DNA of 64,000 nucleotides from Rhizobium aethiopicum. GTDB taxonomy: Bacteria; Pseudomonadota; Alphaproteobacteria; Rhizobiales; Rhizobiaceae. Shown piece by piece: positions 10,465-19,635 of this stretch. The stretch covers positions 620,001-684,000 of the forward strand of contig NZ_FMAJ01000001.1 of NCBI RefSeq assembly GCF_900094625.1, in the 5' to 3' direction. Position numbers and translations under genes: made by a program. Numbering within the stretch: the stretch's first letter is position 1; each line of letters starts with the position of its first letter. The notes under the pieces were generated by a model. That model was not told the DNA's origin and ran no database searches. It worked only from the letters and a program-made list of their open reading frames with translations.

Positions 10465-11480
10465 GCCGCCTCCCGGCTGTCGACAACCGCTGTGTCAAGT
10501 GCATCGTGAAGCCGCGCAGCCACCTCGCTCGGGTCGCGCGAGGTCATGATCTCAGCCTTCTCGCCGCCGGCGAGTGCGGGGGCAAACCGCTCGAGATACC
10601 AGCCGAGATGCTTGCGGGCATGGCGGATCGCCACTGCCTCGCCATAGAAATCGAGCATCATTCGGTAATGTTCGACGGCGATATCGGCAATGTCCTCGCG
10701 TCGCGGCTCGACCGCCCCGGCGAGCACGCCGGCATGCCACGGCCTGCCCTGGCAGCCCCGGCCGATCATGACGGCATCGGCGCCAGAGCGGCGCAGGATT
10801 TCCTGCGCATCGTCGGCGGTCTCGACGTCGCCATTGGCGATCAGCGGAACCGAGATCACATCACGGACGGCGCGGATCGCATCCCAATCGGCACGGCCCT
10901 CATAAAACTGCATGCGGGTGCGGCCATGGATGGTCACGAGCTGGATGCCGGCCGCCTCGGCGCGGCGCGCGATCTCAGGCGCGTTGATGGAGTTCTCATC
11001 CCAGCCGAGGCGCATCTTCAGCGTCACCGGAATGTCGACGGCCCTGACCGTCGCCTCGATCAGGCTGAGCGCATGATCGGGATCGCGCATCAGCGCCGAG
11101 CCGGAATAACCGCCGATCACCTTCTTTGCCGGACAGCCCATGTTGATGTCGATGATATCGGCGCCATGATCGGCGGCGATCTTCGCCGCTTCCGCCATCC
11201 AGTGCGCCTCGCGCCCGGCGAGCTGCACCATATGCGGCCGGAAGCCGGCAGCCTTCAGCCGCGACCAGGATTCGGCCGTGTCGTTGACCAGCTCGCGGCT
11301 CGCCACCATCTCGGTGACGACGAGGCCGGCGCCGAAGCGCCAGGCGAGCTGACGGAAGGGCATGTCCGTCACGCCGGACATAGGCGCCAGCACAACGCGG
11401 TTCCGCACGGACACGGGTCCGACTCGGAAAGGCGCTGCGAGATTCTTGCAAATCAAATGATTATCTTTCAGGCACACCAT
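10461..11480 (-). CDS. dusB: tRNA-dihydrouridine synthase (DusB/NifR3)
   Basis: FMN-dependent tRNA dihydrouridine synthase of 339 residues, known as NifR3 in rhizobia because it heads the ntrBC operon. A TIM barrel starts with [18 protein letters not shown]. The catalytic cysteine lies in [31 protein letters not shown] and [10 protein letters not shown] (FMN phosphate site) follow. The ATG at 11480 gives about a dozen residues before the conserved NLAAPFRVG; a TTG nearer that point is possible. It is divergent from ispDF across 143 bp. Transcription probably starts here for dusB-ntrB-ntrC. Confidence 0.95.
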   Translation of the reverse strand: MVCLKDNHLICKNLAAPFRVGPVSVRNRVVLAPMSGVTDMPFRQLAWRFGAGLVVTEMVASRELVNDTAESWSRLKAAGFRPHMVQLAGREAHWMAEAAKIAADHGADIIDINMGCPAKKVIGGYSGSALMRDPDHALSLIEATVRAVDIPVTLKMRLGWDENSINAPEIARRAEAAGIQLVTIHGRTRMQFYEGRADWDAIRAVRDVISVPLIANGDVETADDAQEILRRSGADAVMIGRGCQGRPWHAGVLAGAVEPRREDIADIAVEHYRMMLDFYGEAVAIRHARKHLGWYLERFAPALAGGEKAEIMTSRDPSEVAARLHDALDTAVVDSREAA

Positions 11481-11623
11481 GGAACTGCATTATTTTTAGC
11501 CATAGATCCGTGCCTTTGCCAAGGGGGATCGGATCGGAATTGATATTTTTCGGGCAGATGCTGGAAAAGGCCAGAGCAAGAGGTTAGAGCACTCCGGTCA
11601 ATTCCGCATGGTTTAGGGGATTT

Positions 11624-12841
11624 ATGCTGCAAATGCCGTCCAAGCAACCGATATCGGCTGGCATTGTGATCGTTGCCGCCGGCCGCGGCGAGCGCGCCGG
11701 ATCCTCCCAGGAAGGCCCCAAGCAATATCGCCTGATCGGCGGCAAGCCGGTTATCGTCCATACGCTTGAAAACTTCATGACATGGGAAGCGGCAACCGAG
11801 ATCGTCGTCGTCATTCATCCCGATGACGAGGCATTGTTTGCCAAGGCGTCTCATCACATCATCTCGGCGACGCCGATCCAAACGGTGCATGGCGGCGCGA
11901 CAAGGCAGCAGTCCGTGCTTGCCGGCCTTCGATACCTTAAGGACAAGAATGTCAGCCACGTGCTGATCCACGATGCGGTGCGGCCCTTCTTCGACCATGG
12001 GCTTCTCGACCGCATTGCCGAGGTGCTTGCGAACGGCGCGCAGGCGGTGCTGCCGGCCATGCCGGTCATCGACACACTGAAACGCGCCGACAGCGCCGGC
12101 ACTGTATTGACGACAGTTTCGCGCGAGCAACTCTATGCGGCGCAGACGCCGCAATCCTTCGCCTTCACAGCGATCGTCGAGGCGCATGAGAAGGCAGCGG
12201 CGAGCGGGCGAAGCGATTTTACCGACGACGCCTCGATCGCCGAGTGGGCGGGCATTCCGGTGACGATCGTCGAGGGCATGCCCGACAACGTCAAGCTGAC
12301 GGTCAAGAGCGATATCGCCATGGCTGACGACAAACTGTCGGCCTCGCTACTTCCCGACGTACGCACCGGCAACGGTTATGACGTGCACCAGCTGGAACCG
12401 GGCGACGGCGTGACACTCTGCGGCGTGTTCATTCCGCACGATCAGAAGCTCAAAGGCCATTCCGATGCCGACGTCGCGCTGCATGCACTGACGGACGCGC
12501 TGCTTGCCACCTGCGGCGCCGGCGATATCGGCGATCATTTCCCGCCCTCCGACCCACAATGGAAGGGGGCGGCCTCGAAGATCTTCATCGAGCATGCCGC
12601 CCGCATCGTGCGCGAACGCGGCGGCACGATCATGAATGCCGATGTCTCGCTGATCGCCGAGGCGCCGAAGGTCGGCCCGCATCGCGCGGCCATGCGGGCA
12701 AGACTGTCGGAATATCTCGGTATCGATATTGAACGATGCTCGGTCAAAGCGACGACCAATGAGAAGATCGGCTTCGTCGGCCGGCGCGAAGGCATCGCGG
12801 CGATCGCCACAGCGACCGTCGTCTATCGCTGGAGGAAATAA
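11624..12841 (+). CDS. ispDF: bifunctional IspD/IspF (MEP isoprenoid pathway)
   Basis: Fusion of 405 residues. The N-terminal IspD is MEP cytidylyltransferase (about 8-232; [42 protein letters not shown]). The C-terminal IspF is MECDP synthase (about 245-405; [38 protein letters not shown]). It supplies non-consecutive steps of the MEP route to isoprenoids, a fusion common in alphaproteobacteria. A GGGGA stretch lies just before the ATG. The stop overlaps the pncC start (TAATG), so both genes are co-translated. Confidence 0.97.
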   Translation: MLQMPSKQPISAGIVIVAAGRGERAGSSQEGPKQYRLIGGKPVIVHTLENFMTWEAATEIVVVIHPDDEALFAKASHHIISATPIQTVHGGATRQQSVLAGLRYLKDKNVSHVLIHDAVRPFFDHGLLDRIAEVLANGAQAVLPAMPVIDTLKRADSAGTVLTTVSREQLYAAQTPQSFAFTAIVEAHEKAAASGRSDFTDDASIAEWAGIPVTIVEGMPDNVKLTVKSDIAMADDKLSASLLPDVRTGNGYDVHQLEPGDGVTLCGVFIPHDQKLKGHSDADVALHALTDALLATCGAGDIGDHFPPSDPQWKGAASKIFIEHAARIVRERGGTIMNADVSLIAEAPKVGPHRAAMRARLSEYLGIDIERCSVKATTNEKIGFVGRREGIAAIATATVVYRWRK

Positions 12842-13353
12842 TGGGCCTGTTTCCCCAGGATATCCAATCGGCGGCAGAGGCGATCATCCGCGAATTTACC
12901 GCCGCCGGGCTGATGATCTCGACGGCCGAATCCTGCACCGGCGGGTTGATCGCCGGGGCGCTGACCGAAATATCGGGCTCGTCCGCCGTCGTTGACCGTG
13001 GCTTCGTCACCTATACGAACGCGGCGAAGATGGAGATGCTCGGAGTGCAGGAGCAAACGCTGCTCGGCTTCGGCGCGGTTTCCGAAGAGACCGCCCGGCA
13101 GATGGCGCATGGCGCCCTCTTCCGCTCGCGCGCCGAAATCGCCGTCGCCGTCACCGGCATTGCCGGCCCCGGCGGTGGGTCGCCGGAAAAACCGGTCGGG
13201 CTCGTGCATCTCGCCGCCAAATCGCGCGCCGGCGCACTCATCCACCGAAAGATGCTTTACGGCGATATCGGCCGCGGCGCGGTGCGCCTGGCAACGGTCA
13301 AGACCGCGCTGGAGATGGTGCATTCGCTAATGGCCGACTGCCGCCGGCCGTAA
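12841..13353 (+). CDS. pncC: CinA-family nicotinamide-nucleotide amidase
   Basis: Stand-alone CinA C-terminal domain of 170 residues, which deamidates nicotinamide mononucleotide to NaMN in the NAD cycle. Motifs: STAESCTGGLIAG with the candidate catalytic serine, then GFVTYTNAAKMEMLGV and AVTGIAGPGGGSPEKPVG. The N-terminal MoCF-like domain of long CinA is missing, as usual for PncC. The start overlaps ispDF by one base, with a GGAGG ribosome site inside the ispDF 3' end. Confidence 0.94.
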   Translation: MGLFPQDIQSAAEAIIREFTAAGLMISTAESCTGGLIAGALTEISGSSAVVDRGFVTYTNAAKMEMLGVQEQTLLGFGAVSEETARQMAHGALFRSRAEIAVAVTGIAGPGGGSPEKPVGLVHLAAKSRAGALIHRKMLYGDIGRGAVRLATVKTALEMVHSLMADCRRP

Positions 13354-13360
13354 TCGTTCG

Positions 13361-13813
13361 TCACGCCGTCGCGTAGATCCTGTGCGCCCTCGTCTCGAAG
13401 GCCTCGGTGAACATGCGGAAGGCGCGGTCGAACATCGAGCCCATCAGCGCGCCGAGAATGCGGCTCTTGAACTCGTAATCGATGAAAAAATTGATGGTGC
13501 AGCCGCCGGTCGGCGTTTCGGCGAAATGCCAGCGATTATCGAGATATTTGAACGGCCCGTCGATATATTTGACCTCGATGACCCGCTCGGCCCGGTTCAA
13601 CAGTACCTGGGTCGTGAAGGTCTCGCGGATCGCCTTATAACCGACGGTCATGTCGGCGACGAGCAGGACCTTGCCGTCGCGCTCCTTGCGGCTCCGGACA
13701 ACAAGCGCTTCGCAGAGCGGCAGGAATTCGGGATAACGCTCGACATCGGCAACGAGATCGAACATCTGGTCGGGCGTGTGCGGGACGGAACGGTGCGTTT
13801 CGAATTGCGGCAT
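13361..13813 (-). CDS. Coq10/RatA-type START-domain protein
   Basis: Small START/polyketide-cyclase-like protein of 150 residues, related to mitochondrial Coq10 (ubiquinone binding) and to proteobacterial RatA. MPQFETHRSVPHTPDQMFDLVADVERYPEFLP and INFFIDYEFKSRILGALMG are typical. The ATG at 13813 starts at the conserved motif, and a GTG three codons earlier (13822) directly touches the stop of the kinase gene upstream. A ubiquinone role is more likely than a toxin role: no antitoxin-like neighbour is visible. It lies 3' to 3' with pncC. Confidence 0.85.
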   Translation of the reverse strand: MPQFETHRSVPHTPDQMFDLVADVERYPEFLPLCEALVVRSRKERDGKVLLVADMTVGYKAIRETFTTQVLLNRAERVIEVKYIDGPFKYLDNRWHFAETPTGGCTINFFIDYEFKSRILGALMGSMFDRAFRMFTEAFETRAHRIYATA

Positions 13814-13822
13814 AGGCGGCAC

Positions 13823-14416
13823 TTAAGCGGGCCGGTCCAGAAGATCAAGGAGCTCGCGCATGTGGCGGCGGGATTTTAGCTGGACAACGGGCACATCGGG
13901 ACCATGTTCGGCGATGCCGGCCGCGATACGCGGCGCAAATTTCTGCTCGAAGGTCCAGATGAAGCGGAGGAACTCCAGATCGATCTTCTCCGTACAGCCC
14001 GAGGCCATTTCCGGGCGGGTGCGGCCGATCCATTTCGCCCATCGGCTGATCACACCGCCGATGCAGAGCAGCCGCGGCATGCGGACCCAGATGACGAAAT
14101 CGGTCCGCGGCATCCGAATGTCCAACGAGGACGGATTGGTCCCGTCCATGATCCAGCGTTCTTCGAGGATTCGGGTGGCGATGATACGTCGCTGCTCCGC
14201 CCTGTCGCGCGTCACCCAGCCGGGAAGCCAATAAACGTCGCGGTCGAGAGATATGTAAGGGAGCCCGCAGTACCGGGCAATTTTTAGCGACAGCGTGGAT
14301 TTGCCGCCGCCCGAGCAGCCGACAACGAGAATGCGCCGGGCCGTTCGGATATGTTCCGCCGCGTGTTTTATGTCGATGATCTGCTGACACAGCGGCAACT
14401 CTGCTCTCTGGTCCAT
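13823..14416 (-). CDS. P-loop nucleoside-kinase-like protein (FlaR type), copy 1
   Basis: P-loop NTPase of 197 residues resembling adenylate-kinase-like 'DNA topology modulation protein FlaR'. Walker A is GCSGGGKSTLS near residue 33. Family hallmarks follow: YISLDRDVYWLPGW, EERWIMDGTNPSSLDIRMPRTDFVIWVRMPR, then an arginine-rich lid-like part. The substrate is unknown; the FlaR name is historical. It is a clear paralogue of the next gene upstream (14459-15001). Its stop abuts the Coq10-like gene, suggesting a three-gene unit. Confidence 0.8.
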   Translation of the reverse strand: MDQRAELPLCQQIIDIKHAAEHIRTARRILVVGCSGGGKSTLSLKIARYCGLPYISLDRDVYWLPGWVTRDRAEQRRIIATRILEERWIMDGTNPSSLDIRMPRTDFVIWVRMPRLLCIGGVISRWAKWIGRTRPEMASGCTEKIDLEFLRFIWTFEQKFAPRIAAGIAEHGPDVPVVQLKSRRHMRELLDLLDRPA

Positions 14417-14458
14417 CGGATAACTCCGTTGCCCGCCGGTGCCTTCGCGACCGTACTC

Positions 14459-15001
14459 CTAAGCACACAGAGCAACGAACTTACGGGCTTCTTTGCGCGA
14501 TCTTATGATAACGGTGGATTTTATAAGCCCATGTTTCCGGAGCGTTGCTTCGATCGAGGGTGCGGCATTCCGTTCGAAATTCCATACATAGACAAGCGCC
14601 TCCAGCGAAATGCGTTCAGGACAGCCGGCCGGCAATTCCGGGCGATTTCGTCCGAGATGGCGGAACGCTCTCGATATCATCCCCCACAGGCATGCATATC
14701 TTGGCAGACGAAGCCAAACGACGGCCTCGGCACGCGGCAGGCGAAGATGAAAGGAATTGAGGCCGGTTCCATCCATGATCCAGCGTTCTGCCGCCACGGC
14801 ATCGCCGATAAGGCGGTTAATCTCGTTGCGCGGCCTCTTTCTCCAACCCGGCAGCCAGTAGAAGTCGCGATCCATCGAGATGTAGCGAAGGTCGAGCGCT
14901 TGCGAGAGCTGTTTTGCAAGCGTGCTTTTGCCGCTGCCGGGGCAGCCGATCACCAGGATACGATCGGCATCGGCCAGCGTTGATTGATCCGGATATGACA
15001 T
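14459..15001 (-). CDS. P-loop nucleoside-kinase-like protein (FlaR type), copy 2
   Basis: P-loop NTPase of 180 residues, paralogous to the downstream gene. Walker A is GCPGSGKSTLAKQ near residue 20, followed by YISMDRDFYWLPGWRKR, ERWIMDGTGLNSFHLRLPRAEAVVWLRLPR and the final FVALCA. Shared order of motifs and many identical residues indicate an old tandem duplication with later divergence. It is first in the run kinase 2, kinase 1, coq10-like, with 42 bp between the kinases. The function is unknown. Confidence 0.8.
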   Translation of the reverse strand: MSYPDQSTLADADRILVIGCPGSGKSTLAKQLSQALDLRYISMDRDFYWLPGWRKRPRNEINRLIGDAVAAERWIMDGTGLNSFHLRLPRAEAVVWLRLPRYACLWGMISRAFRHLGRNRPELPAGCPERISLEALVYVWNFERNAAPSIEATLRKHGLIKSTVIIRSRKEARKFVALCA

Positions 15002-15049
15002 TCATCGTCGCCTCAAATGCGACACCTCGGCCAAGGAGATCGCCGCTGC

Positions 15050-15193
15050 CTGCCCCTCATCCGCCTGCCGGCACCTTCTCCCCGTAAACGGGGCGAAGGG
15101 AATATGTCGCGACCTCTCCGCCCCTCGCTAGCCTCTCGCACGGCACTTCCCCTCGCCCCGCTTTTACGGGGAGAGGGTTAGGGTGAGGGGCAG
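15050..15193. repeat. RIME-type intergenic palindrome
   Basis: A 144-bp palindromic element bounded by inverted ends CTGCCCCTCA (15050-15059) and TGAGGGGCAG (15184-15193). Inside, CTTCTCCCCGTAAACGGGG has a near-mirror CCCCGCTTTTACGGGGAGAG. This matches the recalled look of the Rhizobium-specific intergenic mosaic element (RIME), dispersed in many copies in rhizobial chromosomes. The rest of the gap 15002-15289 holds nothing recognised. Confidence 0.8.
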
Positions 15194-15289
15194 CCATCGG
15201 CGCGAATGGGGCAGCAGAGAGACGAGCCGAGCAGCCGCAGCGTGGTTAGCCGCTTTATCAGCAGTCCGACAAAACAAGCACTCCAAACC

Positions 15290-16261
15290 TTACTCGGCTG
15301 CCAGCAGCAGCTTCTTTTCCCGCGCTGCCCGCAGCCTTGTGAAATCATCGCCGGCATGGTGTGAGGAGCGGGTCAGTGGGCTGGAGGCGACCATCAGGAA
15401 GCCTTTGCTGTAGGCGACGGTTTCGTAGGACTTGAATTCTTCGGGCGTAACGAAGCTTTCGACCTTGTGATGCTTGCGGGTCGGCTGAAGGTACTGGCCG
15501 ATCGTCAGGAAGTCGACATCGGCAGTGCGCAGGTCGTCCATCAGCTGCAGCACTTCATTGCGCTCCTCGCCGAGCCCGACCATGATGCCCGACTTGGTGA
15601 ACATGGTAGGATCGAGTTCCTTCACCCGCTGCAGCAGGCGGATGGAATGGAAATAGCGGGCGCCGGGGCGAACCGTCAGATAATTGCCGGCAACCGTTTC
15701 CATATTGTGGTTGAAGACGTCGGGCTTGGCGGCAACCACGCGCTCCAAGGCACCCGGCTTCTTCAGGAAGTCAGGCGTCAGGATCTCGATCGTCGTTGCC
15801 GGCGAGGCGGAGCGAATTGCCCAGATCACCTTTTCGAAGTGTTCGGCGCCGCCGTCCTCGAGATCGTCGCGATCGACCGAGGTGATGACGACGTGGCTGA
15901 GGCCCATCTCCCTGACCGCCTTGGCGACATTCTCCGGCTCGGCCATGTCGAGCGCGTTCGGCTTGCCGGTGGCGACATTGCAGAAGGCGCAGGCGCGGGT
16001 ACAGATCTCGCCCATGATCATGAAGGTGGCGTGCTTCTTGTCCCAGCACTCGCCGATATTCGGGCAGCCGGCCTCCTCGCAGACGGTGACGAGCTTGTGC
16101 TCCTTCACGATCGCGCGCGTCTCGGCATATCCCTTGGAGGTCGGCGCCTTGACGCGGATCCAGTCCGGCTTGCGCATGACCTCCGTATCCGGCCGATGCG
16201 CCTTCTCGGGATGTCGCACGCGCTTGGCGTCGGGATTGATCGTGTCGAGGATGGTCACCAT
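15290..16261 (-). CDS. lipA: lipoyl synthase LipA
   Basis: Radical-SAM enzyme of 323 residues that inserts two sulfurs into octanoyl groups on E2 and lipoyl-domain proteins. Auxiliary cluster motif [12 protein letters not shown], radical-SAM motif CTRACAFC, and the late serine motif [14 protein letters not shown]. The neighbouring pdh genes encode two of its targets: lipoyl domains on both PdhB and PdhC. It is on the same strand as lpdA and pdhABC, and probably belongs to that extended unit. Confidence 0.98.
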   Translation of the reverse strand: MVTILDTINPDAKRVRHPEKAHRPDTEVMRKPDWIRVKAPTSKGYAETRAIVKEHKLVTVCEEAGCPNIGECWDKKHATFMIMGEICTRACAFCNVATGKPNALDMAEPENVAKAVREMGLSHVVITSVDRDDLEDGGAEHFEKVIWAIRSASPATTIEILTPDFLKKPGALERVVAAKPDVFNHNMETVAGNYLTVRPGARYFHSIRLLQRVKELDPTMFTKSGIMVGLGEERNEVLQLMDDLRTADVDFLTIGQYLQPTRKHHKVESFVTPEEFKSYETVAYSKGFLMVASSPLTRSSHHAGDDFTRLRAAREKKLLLAAE

Positions 16262-16307
16262 TGCAATTTCAGCTTTCTATCGCCCCTGTGCGGCAAATCA
16301 TCAGGAC

Positions 16308-16556
16308 CTAGCGCCGCACCAGCCGCGCAAGGAATATCAGCAGGCAGGCGCCAAGGAAACCCGTCACGAAATAACCGAGTCGCCCGCCAGCCAGTTGAAC
16401 GTGAAACTGGGCGAGGATCGCGGTGGCAACGACCGAGCCGACGATGCCGAGCACGATGTTCAGGAAAACCCCGTATCGCGCATCCATCAGCTTGCCGGCG
16501 AGCCAGCCTGCGAGCCCGCCGATGATAATTGCCGAAATCCAGCCCACGCCTTCCAT
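16308..16556 (-). CDS. GlsB/YeaQ/YmgE family small membrane protein, copy 1
   Basis: Membrane protein of 82 residues with about three hydrophobic helices. The glycine-rich first helix (ISAIIIGGLAGWLAGKLMDA) and the central GIVGSVVATAIL are typical of the 'transglycosylase-associated' / general-stress GlsB family. The biochemical role is unknown. It is followed by lipA and preceded by a second family member 23 bp upstream. Confidence 0.8.
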   Translation of the reverse strand: MEGVGWISAIIIGGLAGWLAGKLMDARYGVFLNIVLGIVGSVVATAILAQFHVQLAGGRLGYFVTGFLGACLLIFLARLVRR

Positions 16557-16579
16557 GCCTGTCTCGCCCTCAAACTGCG

Positions 16580-16834
16580 CTAAGCGACCGCCCTTGCGAC
16601 CAGAACCACGATGATCGCGCCGACGGTCGCGTGGATGATCTGCACGACCAGCGCATTTTCAATGCCCAGCGAAATGCCGAGCGCGCTGAACAGATATCCG
16701 CCAACGAAGGCGCCGATGATGCCGCTCAGCAGGCATCTGATCAGGCCGCCGCCACCGACGACCAGACTTGCCAGGAATCCCGCAACCAGACCGATCAGCA
16801 AAAACACCAGCAACGCCTGCGTCTCCATAGACAT
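16580..16834 (-). CDS. GlsB/YeaQ/YmgE family small membrane protein, copy 2
   Basis: Membrane protein of 84 residues, with three hydrophobic segments and the family pattern LIGLVAGFLASLVVGGGG then LLSGIIGAFVGGYLF. A second ATG (MET) lies two codons in. It is paired with the next gene, both between lpdA and lipA. The pair looks like an old duplication, though the two sequences differ considerably. A stress-related membrane role is inferred from the family only. Confidence 0.78.
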   Translation of the reverse strand: MSMETQALLVFLLIGLVAGFLASLVVGGGGLIRCLLSGIIGAFVGGYLFSALGISLGIENALVVQIIHATVGAIIVVLVARAVA

Positions 16835-16926
16835 GATGATTTCCTTTCGTTTCTTCCAGCCCCCGGCCTAGCCCATCCCGGAGGACGGATTGGCCGCCTC
16901 GGGATAGCGGGCAGCCTTGGAAATTA

Positions 16927-18372
16927 TCAAGCGTTCAGCACGCGGCCATAGGCATCGAGCACCGCTTCCTTCATCGTTTCCGAAACGGTCGGATGCGGGA
17001 AGATGGTGTGCATCAGCTCTTCCTCGGTTGTTTCGAGGTTCATCGCGACGACGAAGCCCTGGATGAGCTCCGTCACTTCGGCGCCGACCATATGGGCGCC
17101 GAGCAGTTCGCCGGTCTTCTTGTCGAAGATCACCTTGACCATGCCCTGGTCTTCGCCGAGCGCGATCGCCTTGCCGTTCGCCGCGAAGGAGAAGCGGCCA
17201 ACACGGATATCGCGGCCCAGCTCCTTGGCCTTGGCTTCGGTAAGACCGACGGAGGCGACCTGCGGATTGCAATAGGTGCAGCCCGGGACCTTGCCCTTGT
17301 CGGTGGGATGAACATTCGGCAGGCCGGCGATCTTTTCGACACAGACGACGCCCTCATGTTCGGCCTTGTGGGCCAGCATCGGCGGGCCGGCAACGTCGCC
17401 GATCGCATAGATGCCCGCGACATTGGTCTTGCCGTAACCATCGGCGACAACGCAGCCGCGATCAGTCTTGATGCCGAGCGCCTCGAGACCGAGGTTCTCG
17501 ATGTTGCCCTGAACGCCGACGGCCGAAATCATCCGATCAGCAGTGATCTGCTGCACCTTCCCGTCTGCAGTCTCGACATGGGCGGTGATGCTTCCCGCAC
17601 CCTTCTCGACCTTGGTCACCTTGGCGCTGGTGAAGATCTTGAGGCCGCGCTTTTCCAGCTGCTTGCGGGCGATGGCGGTGATTTCGGCATCCTCGACCGG
17701 CATGATGGTCGGCATGACTTCGACGACCGTGACGTCGACGCCCATCGAGCGATAGAAGCTTGCGAATTCGATGCCGATCGCACCCGAGCCCATGACGATC
17801 AGCGACTTCGGCAGCGCATCCGGCTTCAGCGCCTCGAAATAGGTCCAGATCAGCTTGCCGTCGGGCTCGATGCCGGGCAGCGCACGCGGGCGGGCGCCGG
17901 TCGCGAGGATGATGTGCTTGGCGCTATAGGTGCCCTCACCCTTGACGTTCTTCGGCAGCGGATGCTGCGGCTCGACCACAGGCTTCGACGATTTGCCAAC
18001 GACGATCTCGCCGGGCTTGGTGATTTTTGCTTCGCCCCAGATGATGTCGATCTTGTTCTTCTTCATCAGGAAGCCGACGCCGGCATTCAAGCGGGCGGAG
18101 ACGGCGCGCGAGCGGCCAACGACGGCCTTGGCGTCTGGCTTGACCGTGCCGTCGAGAACCAGGCCGAAATCCTTGAAGTGGTTGGCATGGTCGAGCACCT
18201 CGGCCGAGCGCAGCAGCGCCTTCGTCGGTATGCAGCCCCAGTTCAGGCAGATGCCGCCCATATGCTCGCGCTCGACGATCGCCGTCTTGAGCCCGAGCTG
18301 GGCTGCGCGGATGGCGGCGACATAGCCGCCGGGACCGGAGCCGATGATGATGACGTCGTAGGATTCAGCCAT
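16927..18372 (-). CDS. lpdA: dihydrolipoyl dehydrogenase (E3)
   Basis: FAD/NAD-dependent E3 component of 481 residues that reoxidises dihydrolipoamide of pyruvate dehydrogenase. FAD site IIGSGPGGYVAAIRAAQLG, redox disulfide GGICLNWGCIPTKALL, NAD site VMGSGAIGIEFASFYRSMG, and the C-terminal catalytic HPHPTVSETMKEA (text shows FPHPTVSETMKEA after HTI). It contains a longer loop (about 130-150) than short Lpd forms, as in other rhizobial PDH-linked E3 proteins. It is separated from pdhC by two small genes, all on one strand. Confidence 0.97.
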   Translation of the reverse strand: MAESYDVIIIGSGPGGYVAAIRAAQLGLKTAIVEREHMGGICLNWGCIPTKALLRSAEVLDHANHFKDFGLVLDGTVKPDAKAVVGRSRAVSARLNAGVGFLMKKNKIDIIWGEAKITKPGEIVVGKSSKPVVEPQHPLPKNVKGEGTYSAKHIILATGARPRALPGIEPDGKLIWTYFEALKPDALPKSLIVMGSGAIGIEFASFYRSMGVDVTVVEVMPTIMPVEDAEITAIARKQLEKRGLKIFTSAKVTKVEKGAGSITAHVETADGKVQQITADRMISAVGVQGNIENLGLEALGIKTDRGCVVADGYGKTNVAGIYAIGDVAGPPMLAHKAEHEGVVCVEKIAGLPNVHPTDKGKVPGCTYCNPQVASVGLTEAKAKELGRDIRVGRFSFAANGKAIALGEDQGMVKVIFDKKTGELLGAHMVGAEVTELIQGFVVAMNLETTEEELMHTIFPHPTVSETMKEAVLDAYGRVLNA

Positions 18373-18390
18373 GTGTTTCCTGCCCTTTTG

Positions 18391-18972
18391 TTACGCTGCG
18401 CTGCGGGTCATGAGCACCCACGCGTGTCTCTTGCTGTTTTCGAAGAGCGGCACGGCATCGGCGCGCGCAGCCTCTACGAATCCGTTTCTTCCATAAAGCG
18501 ACAGAGCCGCCTCGTTATCACTTGCGGTAATGAGACTGACGGGGCGGTAATCCGCCCTTTCGATCTGATCGTCCAGCAGCCTTCGCCCAATGCCAATGCC
18601 GCGCATATGGCGGTACACGCCGAGACTGCCGATGAACCAACTCCCCACAACCGTTTTCTGCAAGGCGAGCATCGGCGCGGTCGCCGGGATCGTCGCCTCG
18701 ATATCACCTATCCCCTCATCTAGCGCATGGCCGATCGCCAAGCCGGCGACCTCGCCATAGGCCTCGGCGATGACGGCATCCCGCCAGCCGCCGACAGCCT
18801 CCTCCTCGCTCATCTTCAGCCTGCCCCGCTCCAGCGGCGTGTCGCTGACGCCGTTCGCCACATCGGCGAACCAGAGCCAGGAGGCAAAACCGTGCGATGC
18901 GATATCCGCCAGGATCGCCAGCTCCGAGGCATCCCGCCGTGAGGCCTGCCGCAGCCCGACGAAGGCGGTCAT
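18391..18972 (-). CDS. GNAT family N-acetyltransferase
   Basis: Acetyl-CoA-dependent acetyltransferase fold of 193 residues. The acetyl-CoA loop is GVYRHMRGIGIGRRLLDDQIERA (about residues 130-150; R-x-x-G-I-G-R pattern), followed by the late SLYGRNGFVEAARADAV typical of GNAT. The substrate is not known. It sits tightly between the SGNH esterase gene and lpdA (2 and 18 bp gaps), so it is likely co-transcribed with pdhABC-lpdA. Confidence 0.85.
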   Translation of the reverse strand: MTAFVGLRQASRRDASELAILADIASHGFASWLWFADVANGVSDTPLERGRLKMSEEEAVGGWRDAVIAEAYGEVAGLAIGHALDEGIGDIEATIPATAPMLALQKTVVGSWFIGSLGVYRHMRGIGIGRRLLDDQIERADYRPVSLITASDNEAALSLYGRNGFVEAARADAVPLFENSKRHAWVLMTRSAA

Positions 18973-18974
18973 TC

Positions 18975-19616
18975 TCAGATCCCCAGCATCATCCGCACGA
19001 TCGATTCCAGCCCGCGCCCGAGTGCACGAGTATTTTCTGCATCGAGGTGAATGCCGTCGATCGGCGTGGTCTTGGCGACGGAATTGCCGTCGAAAAAGCC
19101 GCAGCCGAGTTCGTCGGCAAGATCGCGATAAAGAGTTGCGAGCTTGGCCGATTCTTCGGTGCCGCCGGGAAAGGATGCGGCGAAGGGCACGTTTCCCGTC
19201 GCGCAGATCGCCGGCGGCGCCACGATCAGGATCTCCGGCCCGTCGAATTCGAAGGGCCAGGCATGATTGCGGATCAGCCGCACCAGCCGGCTGATGCCCT
19301 GGCAGGCGGCAAAGGCGGAGCCGGCTACGACCGGCTTCATGTCGTTGGTGCCGAGCAGAAGAATGACGAGGTCAAGCGGCGCATGCGTCTGCAGGATCGT
19401 CGGCAGGACGCGCGCGCCGTTGCGGTCGCAATCCGCAAGGTGGTCGTCGAAAGCGGTCGTGCGACCGTTCAACCCCTCGGCGATGACACGCGCCTCGCTG
19501 CCGAGCGCTGCCTGAAGCACGCTCGGCCAGCGGTTATTGTAGTCATGACGGCCGATCGTCTCGGCGTCATAACCCCAGGTCAGCGAGTCGCCATAGCAAA
19601 GAACGGTCTTGGTCAT
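18975..19616 (-). CDS. SGNH/GDSL esterase, arylesterase-like
   Basis: SGNH-fold hydrolase of 213 residues from ATG 19616. Block I is VLCYGDSLTWGYD (catalytic Ser), block II holds EGLNGRTTAFDD, block III is LLLGTNDMK (Asn), and block V is DGIHLDAEN (Asp/His). The pattern resembles the short arylesterase/perhydrolase group (M. smegmatis MsAcT-like). The frame remains open upstream into pdhC, but that part is a shadow. It lies 19 bp after pdhC and 2 bp before the GNAT gene. The natural substrate is unknown. Confidence 0.88.
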   Translation of the reverse strand: MTKTVLCYGDSLTWGYDAETIGRHDYNNRWPSVLQAALGSEARVIAEGLNGRTTAFDDHLADCDRNGARVLPTILQTHAPLDLVILLLGTNDMKPVVAGSAFAACQGISRLVRLIRNHAWPFEFDGPEILIVAPPAICATGNVPFAASFPGGTEESAKLATLYRDLADELGCGFFDGNSVAKTTPIDGIHLDAENTRALGRGLESIVRMMLGI

Positions 19617-19635
19617 TTCCGCCTCCGCTCCGCTA

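Noticed and set aside
13361-13822. RatA toxin of a toxin-antitoxin pair
   Set aside because: No small antitoxin-like partner gene beside it; Coq10-like ubiquinone role is the simpler reading.
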